Assembly (NCBI GenBank): GCA_031367105.1
Contig: JANLPG010000184.1
Coordinates: 1 to 11,213 of the forward strand
DNA from: Palsa-1233 sp031367105
GTDB lineage: Bacteria; Gemmatimonadota; Gemmatimonadetes; Gemmatimonadales; GWC2-71-9
Direction: 5' to 3'
DNA length: 11,213 bases
In this document: positions 5,458 through 11,213 of the stretch, one piece after another
How the letters are laid out: each line of letters opens with the position of its first letter
How positions within the stretch are numbered: position 1 is the stretch's first letter
Notes under the pieces: generated by a model
Databases searched by the model: none
What the model was told of the DNA's origin: nothing
Seen by the model: the letters and a program-made list of their open reading frames with translations, nothing else
Translations under genes and position numbers: made by a program

Positions 5458-6732
5458 CTAGCTGACCCGTGACTGCCGGATCGGCGTCACCGTCGTCTCA
5501 CTCCCACTCAGTGCCGCCGCCATGTCGGCTCCAGCCCGCTCAGAGGCAGAGCTAAGTGGATCGTTGGCGAGATGTGCATATCGCTGTGTCGTGCTCGCCT
5601 GGGTGTGTCCGAGCAGCCCGCCGATCAAAACCAGCGAGGAGCCGCCACCTACGGCCACAGTGGCGTAGGTATGCCGGAGATCGTGCAGTCTCACATTGTC
5701 CAGTCCCGCCGCCTGACGAACGCGATACCAAGCACGCGTGATTTCCGACCGAGGAGTGAGCGGGTCCAGTCCAGGGAAGACATACGGACTAGTCGCGTGT
5801 TGCGGCCGCCGCGTGAGGATCTCTCGTGCGGGTGCGTTCAGGGGCCGGAAGCTCTTGCCAGTCTTCGTGTCGCTGAGGACCAACAATTCCCTGGCGAGAT
5901 CCACTTCACTCCATCGCAGCCCGAGGATCTCGGACTTGCGGCACCCTGTAAAGAGCAGGAGCCGAATCGCCTCGACTGCGTCAGCGTCGATTGGTAGCCG
6001 AGGAGGTGCCTTCATGTTCCGCTTCGCGTAACCCCTTAGGGCCGATTCGGTCGGCGGGAGTCCGAGAGTTTCGGCTTCACGAAGGACGGCACCAAGACGC
6101 GAGAGCTCGATTGCACTCAGGAAGTGCTCCTTGCCACGTTCCTTGTAGCGGTCGACAGCCTTGCATGGATTCGACCCGCCAGGGCGATATCCCTCCTTCT
6201 CCGTCCACGAGCAGAAAGCGCTCAGGATTGCCAGCACCCGGTTCGCCTGCACGGGCTTGTCGCTCAGCTTCTGGTGTAGCCGGGCGGCGTCCTGCGTGGT
6301 CAGGTCGGCAACCCGGCGCGAGCCGAGTGCGGGCAGGATGTAGGAGTCAAAAAGGCGCTGCGTCCATTCTGCCGTCCCGGCCTTTCTGAGCGAGCCCTGC
6401 CGCGTGATGTAGCGGGGTGCCAGACCGAAGACAGTAGGTGCCTCCTTGGCGGTCTTCAGGCTCTGTGCGGGGTCCTTTCCTGCCGCCACATCTCCCAGGA
6501 GCTCCTGGGCCCGCTTGCGAGCTTGCTCAACTGTTAGGGCCCCGTGCGGTCCGATGGTGTGGCGCCTGCTGGTGCGTTGGGATCGTGGGCGGTACTGGAC
6601 GACGTAGACTTTCCGCCCCGAGGGGAGGACCTTCACACCGAAGCCTCGTAGCTTGGTATCCCAGACGAAGAACGCGGCTGCCTCGGTAGGGAGTGCTTCA
6701 ACAGAGAACTTCGTCAGGACTTGAGCCGCCAC
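5458..6732 (-). CDS. int: Tyrosine integrase, P4-type (DUF4102 arm-binding domain)
   Basis: 424 residues from the chosen GTG at 6732; numbering below is from the upstream in-frame GTG at 6741. Cuts and rejoins DNA at attachment sites. Seen: an N-terminal DUF4102-type domain (VWDTKLRGFGVKVLPSGRK, then RRHTIGPHGALTVEQARKRA), a SAM-like core-binding domain (about 105-200), and the catalytic domain with Arg268 (TGCRKSEILGLRW), a Lys in the beta-hairpin DTKTGKSF, His353 and Arg356 (HDLRHTYA), His379 (LLGHTQ) and nucleophile Tyr388 (TTQRYAHL). The full set is present, so it should be active. Minus-strand GGAG (6744-6741) overlaps the upstream GTG but lies eight bases before GTG 6732, which decides the start. 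An arm-type repeat abuts this ribosome-binding site, suggesting autoregulation. Confidence 0.93.
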   Translation of the reverse strand: MAAQVLTKFSVEALPTEAAAFFVWDTKLRGFGVKVLPSGRKVYVVQYRPRSQRTSRRHTIGPHGALTVEQARKRAQELLGDVAAGKDPAQSLKTAKEAPTVFGLAPRYITRQGSLRKAGTAEWTQRLFDSYILPALGSRRVADLTTQDAARLHQKLSDKPVQANRVLAILSAFCSWTEKEGYRPGGSNPCKAVDRYKERGKEHFLSAIELSRLGAVLREAETLGLPPTESALRGYAKRNMKAPPRLPIDADAVEAIRLLLFTGCRKSEILGLRWSEVDLARELLVLSDTKTGKSFRPLNAPAREILTRRPQHATSPYVFPGLDPLTPRSEITRAWYRVRQAAGLDNVRLHDLRHTYATVAVGGGSSLVLIGGLLGHTQASTTQRYAHLANDPLSSASERAGADMAAALSGSETTVTPIRQSRVS

Positions 6733-6744
6733 GGGGTACACTCC

Positions 6745-6785
6745 AGTAAGCCAGGTGTGCTGCAGTAAGCCAATAGTAAGCCACC
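6745..6785 (+). repeat. Right arm-type direct repeats (three copies)
   Basis: AGTAAGCCAGG (6745-6755), AGTAAGCCAAT (6764-6774) and AGTAAGCCACC (6775-6785) share the core AGTAAGCCA in one orientation. The last two are in tandem with an 11-bp period, exactly as at the left end. The first copy lies just upstream of the integrase ribosome-binding site, so integrase bound here could repress its own synthesis. In the excised circle these sites and the left pair would flank the attP core. Confidence 0.72.
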
Positions 6786-6886
6786 TGGGGCGATATCCAG
6801 CTATCCCAGGAACAGACCAACCCGCGCAAAGCGAGGATTTGAGCGTGTTTTCGATTGTCTGGAGATCACCAGCGACCCAGTCTACT

Positions 6887-6934
6887 GTGACTAAAAATCA
6901 CGGTGTCGGGGGTTCAATTCCCTCTCTGGCCACT
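6887..6934 (+). repeat. attR: displaced tRNA-Phe 3' end
   Basis: The right copy of the 48-bp repeat matches the anticodon arm through acceptor 3' strand of tRNA-Phe, with A6893 instead of the first anticodon base G. No D-arm or 5' acceptor strand precedes it, so it is not a tRNA gene but the integration scar. Confidence 0.92.
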
Positions 6935-6943
6935 GGAAATCGA

Positions 6944-6974
6944 GAAGGGGTCCTCCGCCGTGGAGGACCCCTTC
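6944..6974. terminator. Strong hairpin terminator right of attR
   Basis: GAAGGGGTCCTCC (6944-6956) and GGAGGACCCCTTC (6962-6974) form a perfect 13-bp stem around a 5-base loop. It lies 10 bp right of attR and 28 bp from the stop codon of the minus-strand membrane protein gene. It can serve leftward transcription of that gene. Before the insertion it would have stood directly after tRNA-Phe and probably terminated it. T-tracts are weak on both sides. Confidence 0.75.
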
Positions 6975-7002
6975 CCTTGCCTGCGCTATCGGGGAGGCGA
7001 AG

Positions 7003-7410
7003 CTACGCCGTTGCCTTCCCGTCGAGCATCGCTGCGACGGCGCCCAGGATCCCCATGAAGATCACATTGACGACGATGAGTTCCCACGCGACGGCGTAGG
7101 GGAAGTCCTTGATGTACATCTGCCAGAACAGCACCGCGGGGAAACTGATGAATGCTCCGGCGAATGCCCCGAAGCGGAATCCGGCACCGGGGCCGCGCCC
7201 GCCGACCGACCCGAACCGGTCCCAGGCCAGCATCAGCATAAAGGCGGCGGCAAAGTCGCCGATGATCAGCCACATCAGCTGAGGATTCGGGTTGATCCAC
7301 GGCAGCGACGCAAAGATCGAGGGCCAGAGAAACTTGTTCAACACCCAATCCATCACGTTCGCGACAATTCCGAGCACGATCGTCCCCATCAGAATCCGGC
7401 GCGTGTTCAT
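7003..7410 (-). CDS. Four-helix integral membrane protein of unknown function
   Basis: 135 residues from ATG with GAGG five bases upstream. Four hydrophobic segments are visible: RILMGTIVLGIVANVMDWVL, then LMWLIIGDFAAAFMLMLAW, then FGAFAGAFISFPAVLFWQMY, and ELIVVNVIFMGILGAVAAML. A Gly/Arg-rich cytosolic or periplasmic loop (DRFGSVGGRGPGAG) joins helices 2 and 3. Helix 1 contains an Asn and Asp (NVMDWVLNKF), helix 2 an Asp (GDF), and helix 3 ends before YIKDFPYA. The overall layout recalls small conserved membrane proteins of soil bacteria, somewhat like DUF1761-type proteins, but I cannot assign a family. It follows the decarboxylase gene on the same strand after 107 bp containing a long hairpin. 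Confidence 0.75.
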   Translation of the reverse strand: MNTRRILMGTIVLGIVANVMDWVLNKFLWPSIFASLPWINPNPQLMWLIIGDFAAAFMLMLAWDRFGSVGGRGPGAGFRFGAFAGAFISFPAVLFWQMYIKDFPYAVAWELIVVNVIFMGILGAVAAMLDGKATA

Positions 7411-7467
7411 CGGTGCCTCGTGGTAGCGAGTATTCAGGGGGAGTAGTGGCGGGAGCGGGTTGCCGGT

Positions 7468-7512
7468 GCGGTACCGCGGCGGACCCCCTCACAAGCTCCG
7501 GCGCGGTACCGC
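7468..7512 (-). terminator. Long hairpin between decarboxylase and membrane protein genes
   Basis: The 16-base arms 7468-7483 and 7497-7512 are complementary except for one position, around a 13-base loop. Each arm also contains the 10-bp palindrome GCGGTACCGC. It starts five bases beyond the decarboxylase stop codon on the minus strand, so it probably ends or attenuates that transcript before the membrane protein gene. No T-run follows. Confidence 0.55.
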
Positions 7513-7517
7513 TGCCG

Positions 7518-9014
7518 TCAAGAGGGGAGGGCGCCGAGGAGCTCGGTCCCGATGGACCGCATCGCCGCCAGGGTCTCGTCGATGTCCTGGATGGTGGTGC
7601 GATGGGAGCAGATCGAGAGCCGCTGGGTCACTCGGCCGTGGATCCGGGTCGTCATCGCAAAGCCGAGCTGTCGCTTGACGAGTTCATCGGCGACTCGCTG
7701 GTTCAGCTGGTCGAGCCGCGCATCATCGCCGCGTAGCGCTGGCGGCAGATAGCGGAAGGAGTAGATGTACAGTTCCGGTTCGGGCTGGATGACTTCAAAG
7801 TCCGGTGCGGCCGCCACGCTTGCGTGCAGGTGTTTCGCGCAGGCGATCGTGCGGCGGAAGATGGCGCGATACCCCTCGGCCCCGTAAAAGCGCAGCGACA
7901 TCCAGACCTTGAGCGCGCGCCAGCCGCGGGAGAGTTGCGGGCCGTACTCGAAGTAGTTGAGGCCGGTATACTCGCTCGGCAGCGAACTCAGCAGGTACGT
8001 CGCCTGAATCGTGAACGCCTGGCGCAGCGCTTCGGCATCACGCACCAGCAGGCAGGCTGCTTCGTACGGGACGCCGAGCCATTTGTGGGCGTCAAACGAT
8101 ATCGAATCGGCGCGAGTCATCCCCGCGAAATTGTCGGCGAGTTCCGGCAGCATCGCACCGAGCGCGCCGCAGGCACCATCGACGTGGAACCAGAGGTTGC
8201 GCCGGGCGGCGACGTCCGCCAGTGCGTCGAAGTCATCGAGTGCGCCAACATTGATCGATCCACCGTGCCCGACAATGCAGAAGGGCGTCATCCCGTTGGC
8301 AATGTCGGCGTCGAGCATTGTCTCGAGCGCTGCAATGTTGATGGTGAAGTCGGGGTTGCTGGGCACCTTGCGCAGGGCGTTGCGGCCGAGGCCGAGGAGG
8401 TTGACGGCGGACTGGAACGAGACGTGGTACTCGTGATCGGCCATATAGACGGTGAGGTGACGCGACCCCCCGGGGGCCTGGAGTCCGTGCGCGGCGATAT
8501 CCCAGGTGGCCTTGGCGCAGAGCGCCGTGCGGAGGCCTGCGACGTTCGCCATCGTACCCCCGCTGAGAAAAATCCCGCCGGTTTCGGGGGCATAGCCGAT
8601 CAGCTCGCTGAGCCAGGCGATGGTCCGCCGTTCGATCTCGGTGGCGGCTGGCGACGCTTTCCAGCCGCCGAGGTTGGCGTTGAGCGTCGAGGCGAGGGCG
8701 TCGGCGAGGGCGCCGATCTGAGAACCTGAGCCGTTGACGAATCCGAACCATTTGCCGTGGCCGAGGATCGACGAGTTGGGGAGGATCTTGGTGGTCCAGT
8801 CGGCGAGGATGGCGTAGGGATCCTCGGGGAGCTCTGGCACCGGGAGATCGAAGAGGGCGTGTACCGCGTCAGGGTGCTGGGCGGGGAAAGGGGCAGCGGC
8901 GTCGAGGTCGGCGAAGAAGGCCGTGATCAACTCGATGGTCTCGTGCCCCAGGGCTCGAAATGCCTCAGGTGGGAGGTCCACGAACGGCGCCGGGGCTTCG
9001 GTGGGAGTCTTCAT
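7518..9014 (-). CDS. PLP-dependent group II amino-acid decarboxylase
   Basis: 498 residues from ATG 9014. Group II decarboxylases (aromatic-amino-acid, tyrosine, histidine and glutamate types) remove the alpha-carboxyl group using pyridoxal phosphate. Seen: an N-terminal helix segment (LPPEAFRALGHETIELITAFF); HGKWFGFVNGSG (86-97), a substrate-cavity region; the phosphate-binding SGGTMANVAGL (151-161); His197 in ADHEYHVSFQ, the ring-stacking position; WFHVDGACGA with Asp279, which contacts the pyridine nitrogen; and SFDAHKWLGVPYEAA with the Schiff-base Lys311. All key residues are present. The AADC-like length and layout suggest an aromatic amino acid substrate, but this cannot be fixed from sequence. 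The upstream GTG at 9089 would add 25 Pro-rich residues unlike the family, so 9014 is chosen although no clear Shine-Dalgarno precedes it. It is divergent from the next gene. Confidence 0.9.
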   Translation of the reverse strand: MKTPTEAPAPFVDLPPEAFRALGHETIELITAFFADLDAAAPFPAQHPDAVHALFDLPVPELPEDPYAILADWTTKILPNSSILGHGKWFGFVNGSGSQIGALADALASTLNANLGGWKASPAATEIERRTIAWLSELIGYAPETGGIFLSGGTMANVAGLRTALCAKATWDIAAHGLQAPGGSRHLTVYMADHEYHVSFQSAVNLLGLGRNALRKVPSNPDFTINIAALETMLDADIANGMTPFCIVGHGGSINVGALDDFDALADVAARRNLWFHVDGACGALGAMLPELADNFAGMTRADSISFDAHKWLGVPYEAACLLVRDAEALRQAFTIQATYLLSSLPSEYTGLNYFEYGPQLSRGWRALKVWMSLRFYGAEGYRAIFRRTIACAKHLHASVAAAPDFEVIQPEPELYIYSFRYLPPALRGDDARLDQLNQRVADELVKRQLGFAMTTRIHGRVTQRLSICSHRTTIQDIDETLAAMRSIGTELLGALPS

Positions 9015-9150
9015 CGCTGGAGTATGGTGGGGGAGGGGCAGCGCCGCCACACTGCCTCCGGGCGGGGGGTGTGGCGGCCATCGCGCCAAGCGGGCCGGGA
9101 CCGTAGTATCATAGGCGTCGCTTGAACTTCCCCCGCTGAGGTCTGGATTG

Positions 9151-9642
9151 ATGCCGCAACCCTCCCCCTACCGCTCGCTCCCAGCGACCCGCCGCATCGG
9201 ACTGGTCGCCCACGACATCGCCTCCAGCCGCGAGTCGCGGGATGGCTACATCCGCAGGATCGTGGCGCGCGGGGGCGGCTTCCGGGCGGAAAAGCTTCGC
9301 GAATGGCCGCCAGTGCAGCTAGCGCGCGAGATCGTCCGCCACAGCCTGGAGACGCTTCACGACGAACTTGGGCTGTTGCAGACGCTGTACGTGGAGTTGG
9401 AGCCCGGACTGCAAATCGCCTTCCTCGAGCTGGTGGGTGTGCGCCACGAAGGTGCGATGATCCCCGACGACCTCAAGCCGCCATTTGCCGACGCTGCCAC
9501 GGTCCGCCACGCCGCGCAGGCGCTGGTCGATCAGTACGGGGACGACGCCAGGCACTATCTCCGGACCATCGCGCTCTACAACGCCGACGCGTGGCCGGGG
9601 CTGGCGGTGCTGCTCGAGGAGCTGGAGACGGTGGCGGGGTAG
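9151..9642 (+). CDS. Hypothetical cytoplasmic protein
   Basis: 163 residues from ATG 9151, with GAGG (9139-9142) eight bases upstream; a TTG one codon earlier is also possible. No family is recognised. The sequence is mostly charged and helical: EKLREWPPVQLAREIVRHSLETLHDELG in the first half, a hydrophobic segment LQIAFLELVGV, then DDLKPPFADAATVRHAAQALVDQYGDDARHYLRTIAL and a final helix GLAVLLEELE. There is no signal peptide or membrane helix. It is divergent from the decarboxylase with a 136-bp shared upstream region. A weak -10-like TATCAT (9107-9112) lies in that region, but I see no matching -35. Start and frame are well supported; function is unknown. Confidence 0.75.
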   Translation: MPQPSPYRSLPATRRIGLVAHDIASSRESRDGYIRRIVARGGGFRAEKLREWPPVQLAREIVRHSLETLHDELGLLQTLYVELEPGLQIAFLELVGVRHEGAMIPDDLKPPFADAATVRHAAQALVDQYGDDARHYLRTIALYNADAWPGLAVLLEELETVAG

Positions 9643-9663
9643 TCGGGAACCGGGTCGAGGGTC

Positions 9664-9684
9664 GACAGCAGTGGGGTGGCTGTC
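9664..9684 (+). terminator. Short hairpin after the hypothetical gene
   Basis: GACAGC (9664-9669) pairs with GCTGTC (9679-9684) around a 9-base loop, 22 bp after the stop codon. It is a weak stem without a T-tract, listed because of its position between two genes on the same strand. Confidence 0.25.
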
Positions 9685-9764
9685 ACACCCTGGTGGGACA
9701 TTGATCGCGCCTTCCGGCATACCGCTGGGGGGCGCCATTTCTTCCCCCCTCAGGAGCCTGCCCA

Positions 9765-10250
9765 ATGAAGCGATCCCCCCTTGAGATGGCGACTCCAGTG
9801 ACGAAGCGGCGCGCGGCGGCAGCGGTGGCCGTGGCGCTCGTGCTCGGGGGCTGCCTCCCGGTACTTGTTGGTGGATTGATCATGAAGAGCACGTCGAGCA
9901 AGGGCCAGAAACAGGAATTCATGAATCAGCTACAGCGCACCAACTTCGACCGCGAATCCAAGGGACTCCCTGCACTTGAGTGGTGTTCCGAAGCCTACCG
10001 CTTCGACAAGGGATGGGCGTCGGAAGATGCGAACTGTGCTGCGCGCATCAAGGCGTACGAGGCGGGAGACGCCAAGGCCCTGAATCCGCCGGTGATGTCC
10101 GCGAAGGGGGATACTGTCACACGCACTCCTCGATCCGACACCACCCGCTCACCAGACGCATTTCCTCCAGTGAGCGAGCCCGGACGCTACCGAGATCAGG
10201 AGAGCCGACGACCACCGCGAGCGCCTGGGCACGCGACACTGCAACATTGA
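9765..10250 (+). CDS. Small lipoprotein with overlapping C-terminal tail
   Basis: 161 residues. AGGAG lies eight bases before ATG 9765. The N-terminus is a lipoprotein signal: basic KRR, hydrophobic AAAAVAVALVL and the lipobox LGGC, so Cys30 would be lipidated and the protein anchored in a membrane. A second short hydrophobic stretch (LPVLVGGLIM) follows directly. The mature part has a conserved-looking helix (QEFMNQLQRTNFDRESKGL) and two further cysteines, Cys74 and Cys91, in EWCSEAY and ANCAARIKAYEAGD. Family unknown. From about residue 118 on, the frame overlaps the 3' end of the helicase gene on the other strand, and this tail is Arg/Pro-rich and disordered (RTPRSDTTRSPDAFPP). The folded domain ends near residue 110, so the tail may result from loss of an earlier stop. 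Alternative start at 9786. Confidence 0.72.
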   Translation: MKRSPLEMATPVTKRRAAAAVAVALVLGGCLPVLVGGLIMKSTSSKGQKQEFMNQLQRTNFDRESKGLPALEWCSEAYRFDKGWASEDANCAARIKAYEAGDAKALNPPVMSAKGDTVTRTPRSDTTRSPDAFPPVSEPGRYRDQESRRPPRAPGHATLQH

Positions 10251-11213
10251 GTCGGTTGGGTGAGAGCAGAAACTGGGGCCCGCGTGGTGCATCATCGAGA
10301 CTCGAGGCGCACATCGAGATGATTGCCACCGGCGCCTCCTGCCCCTGGAACTTGTCGACCGTGCCGACTCGGGCGAAGGGTCCCAGGCGCGCCTTGAGTG
10401 CCCGCACCTGCAGATTGAACGGCGCCACGACGAGAATGTCGTCCATCGTCATTTTGCGCACCGGAGCACCTTTCACCTCCACCTCACAGGTGAGCAGGAG
10501 CGCAACGGCCTCGGCGATGGCCTCGACCTCCTCGTCGCTCTCCTGAGTGTTGCCGGTGTGCTCCACCGGGACGAAGCGCACACCGGATGCAATGCCGATG
10601 CGGGTGCGTTCGGCGCCGACAATCCGGTTGCCGTGCGCCGTCACGGCCGAGCCCAGGCGTCCCTCGTAGTAGGCCTCCGAGATGACGCGACAGACGTCAG
10701 GGTGCATTCGATACGACTGACCGAGGAAGATTCCCAGATCAGGCGGTACGGTCGCCTTCCCCTTCAAGACGTACTCAAGCACAGAGAGGCCACTTTCACC
10801 TGGATGAGTTCCTTGCATCGGCTGGGCCAGCTGCATCGGATCGCCGAGCAGGATCAGGTTCCGGGCCGCCGCGCCAACGGCGACGGTGTTGGCAAGCGAG
10901 AACTGGCCAGCCTCCTCGATGAAGAGATAGTCGAGCGTGCCGGCAAGCTCGGCTCGCGAGAAGAGCCAGGCGGTGCCGCCGATGGCGAGCGGCCCTGCTG
11001 CGATCGACGCAGCCGCTTCAGCGGATTCAATCCAGTCGATCCGTCCGCTGAGAATGCGTGCGTGATCACCTTCACCGCCGACCTTGATCAACGTCGCGTG
11101 CGCGCCAACCTCCTCAGCTCGAGAAGCGATTCGATCCATCAAGTTCAGGATCACTTGATGGCCGTTCGCGACGATGCCCACCCGCTTGCCGTCGGCGAGC
11201 AGCGCAAGCACGA
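10117..11213 (-). CDS. C-terminal part of SF1 helicase, TM0106 RecB-like nuclease/helicase type
   Basis: Truncated by the right edge; about 365 residues visible, numbered from the first complete GTG codon at 11211. The order of motifs is that of a UPF1/Dna2-like superfamily 1 helicase (AAA_12 type). Motif II is YLFIEEAGQ (95-103), motif III LILLGDPMQLAQP (119-131), motif IV SYRMHPDVC (166-174), the 2A-domain strand DILVVAPFNLQVRAL, motif V GTVDKFQGQEAP (283-294) and motif VI LNVAVSRAQ (321-329). The combination AGQFSLAN, GDPMQLAQPMQGTHP and DAPRGPQFL...NRLNVAVSRA matches by eye the helicase half of TM0106-family proteins, which carry an N-terminal RecB-like nuclease; that half and the Walker A motif lie outside the window. 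Probably an ATP-dependent DNA or RNA processing enzyme. Motif II has Glu-Glu where Asp-Glu is usual. Confidence 0.88.
   Translation of the reverse strand, partial: VLALLADGKRVGIVANGHQVILNLMDRIASRAEEVGAHATLIKVGGEGDHARILSGRIDWIESAEAAASIAAGPLAIGGTAWLFSRAELAGTLDYLFIEEAGQFSLANTVAVGAAARNLILLGDPMQLAQPMQGTHPGESGLSVLEYVLKGKATVPPDLGIFLGQSYRMHPDVCRVISEAYYEGRLGSAVTAHGNRIVGAERTRIGIASGVRFVPVEHTGNTQESDEEVEAIAEAVALLLTCEVEVKGAPVRKMTMDDILVVAPFNLQVRALKARLGPFARVGTVDKFQGQEAPVAIISMCASSLDDAPRGPQFLLSPNRLNVAVSRAQALAVVVGSPDLGSVRARSLEEMRLVSGWCRIEECV

Larger units (their letters stand above)
3395..6934. mobile_element. Small tRNA-Phe-integrated element with tyrosine integrase
   Basis: The element is bounded by 48-bp direct repeats at 3395-3442 and 6887-6934 that differ at one base; the unit between equivalent points is 3,492 bp. 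The left copy lies in an intact tRNA-Phe gene and the right copy is a 3' remnant without a 5' half, the classic footprint of site-specific integration into a tRNA gene. Inside are a P4-type tyrosine integrase reading away from the right end, two cargo genes reading rightwards, a 433-bp gene-less stretch, and repeated arm-type sequences near both ends. No replication, conjugation or phage structural gene is visible, so it is much smaller than most genomic islands and probably depends on a helper for transfer. Cargo gene composition looks lower in GC than the flanks. Confidence 0.9.

Noticed and set aside
6887..6959. Second tRNA-Phe gene at the right repeat
   Set aside because: Only the anticodon arm to the 3' end is present; the acceptor 5' strand and D-arm are missing, and the anticodon would read AAA. 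It is an integration scar.
6755..7099. Plus-strand frame crossing attR
   Set aside because: It runs through the arm sites, the tRNA scar, the terminator and into the opposing membrane protein gene; not plausible as a gene.
7824..8729. 301-codon plus-strand frame
   Set aside because: It lies wholly opposite the decarboxylase, whose PLP motifs are unambiguous.
1..11213. CRISPR array, IS element or toxin-antitoxin pair
   Set aside because: No regularly spaced repeats, transposase signatures or small paired overlapping genes with such motifs were seen.

Overview
This is a GC-rich bacterial chromosome segment holding ordinary housekeeping and accessory genes, with a small integrated element in the middle. 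High GC, many short secreted or lipoprotein hypotheticals, a carboxypeptidase-regulatory-like protein and a tRNA gene without an encoded CCA would fit a soil bacterium such as a member of the Gemmatimonadota. That assignment is inference from style only; no marker gene here proves it.

Left part (1-3367), all on the plus strand: the tail of an unrecognised protein, a ClpP-like serine protease subunit whose triad appears to be Ser-His-Asn, a one-domain carboxypeptidase-regulatory-like protein, a secreted hypothetical, a DinB/YfiT-like four-helix protein, a stand-alone Lrp/AsnC ligand-binding (RAM) domain protein, and a Gdx/SugE-type small multidrug resistance transporter. A GC-rich hairpin and a good stable-RNA promoter lead into tRNA-Phe(GAA).

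Middle part (3395-6934): a roughly 3.5-kb integrative element inserted in the 3' half of tRNA-Phe. Its borders are a 48-bp direct repeat with one mismatch (41 bp perfect), running from the anticodon stem-loop to just past the tRNA 3' end. Five copies of an 11-bp sequence related to AGTAAGCCAAT lie just inside the two ends, as expected for arm-type sites of a tyrosine recombinase. The element carries one P4-type tyrosine integrase, one signal-peptide protein, one DUF2971-like protein and a 430-bp gene-less stretch with nested inverted repeats. The cargo genes look lower in GC than the host genes. This compact integrase-plus-cargo unit is the most interesting object in the window. A defence role for the DUF2971-like cargo is a hypothesis only.

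Right part (6935-11213): a strong hairpin terminator that probably served tRNA-Phe before the insertion, a four-helix membrane protein and a PLP-dependent group II amino-acid decarboxylase (both minus strand), then divergently a hypothetical protein and a small lipoprotein on the plus strand. At the right edge is the C-terminal part of an SF1 helicase of the TM0106 RecB-like nuclease/helicase type on the minus strand. The lipoprotein frame overlaps the 3' end of the helicase gene by 134 bp, tail to tail.
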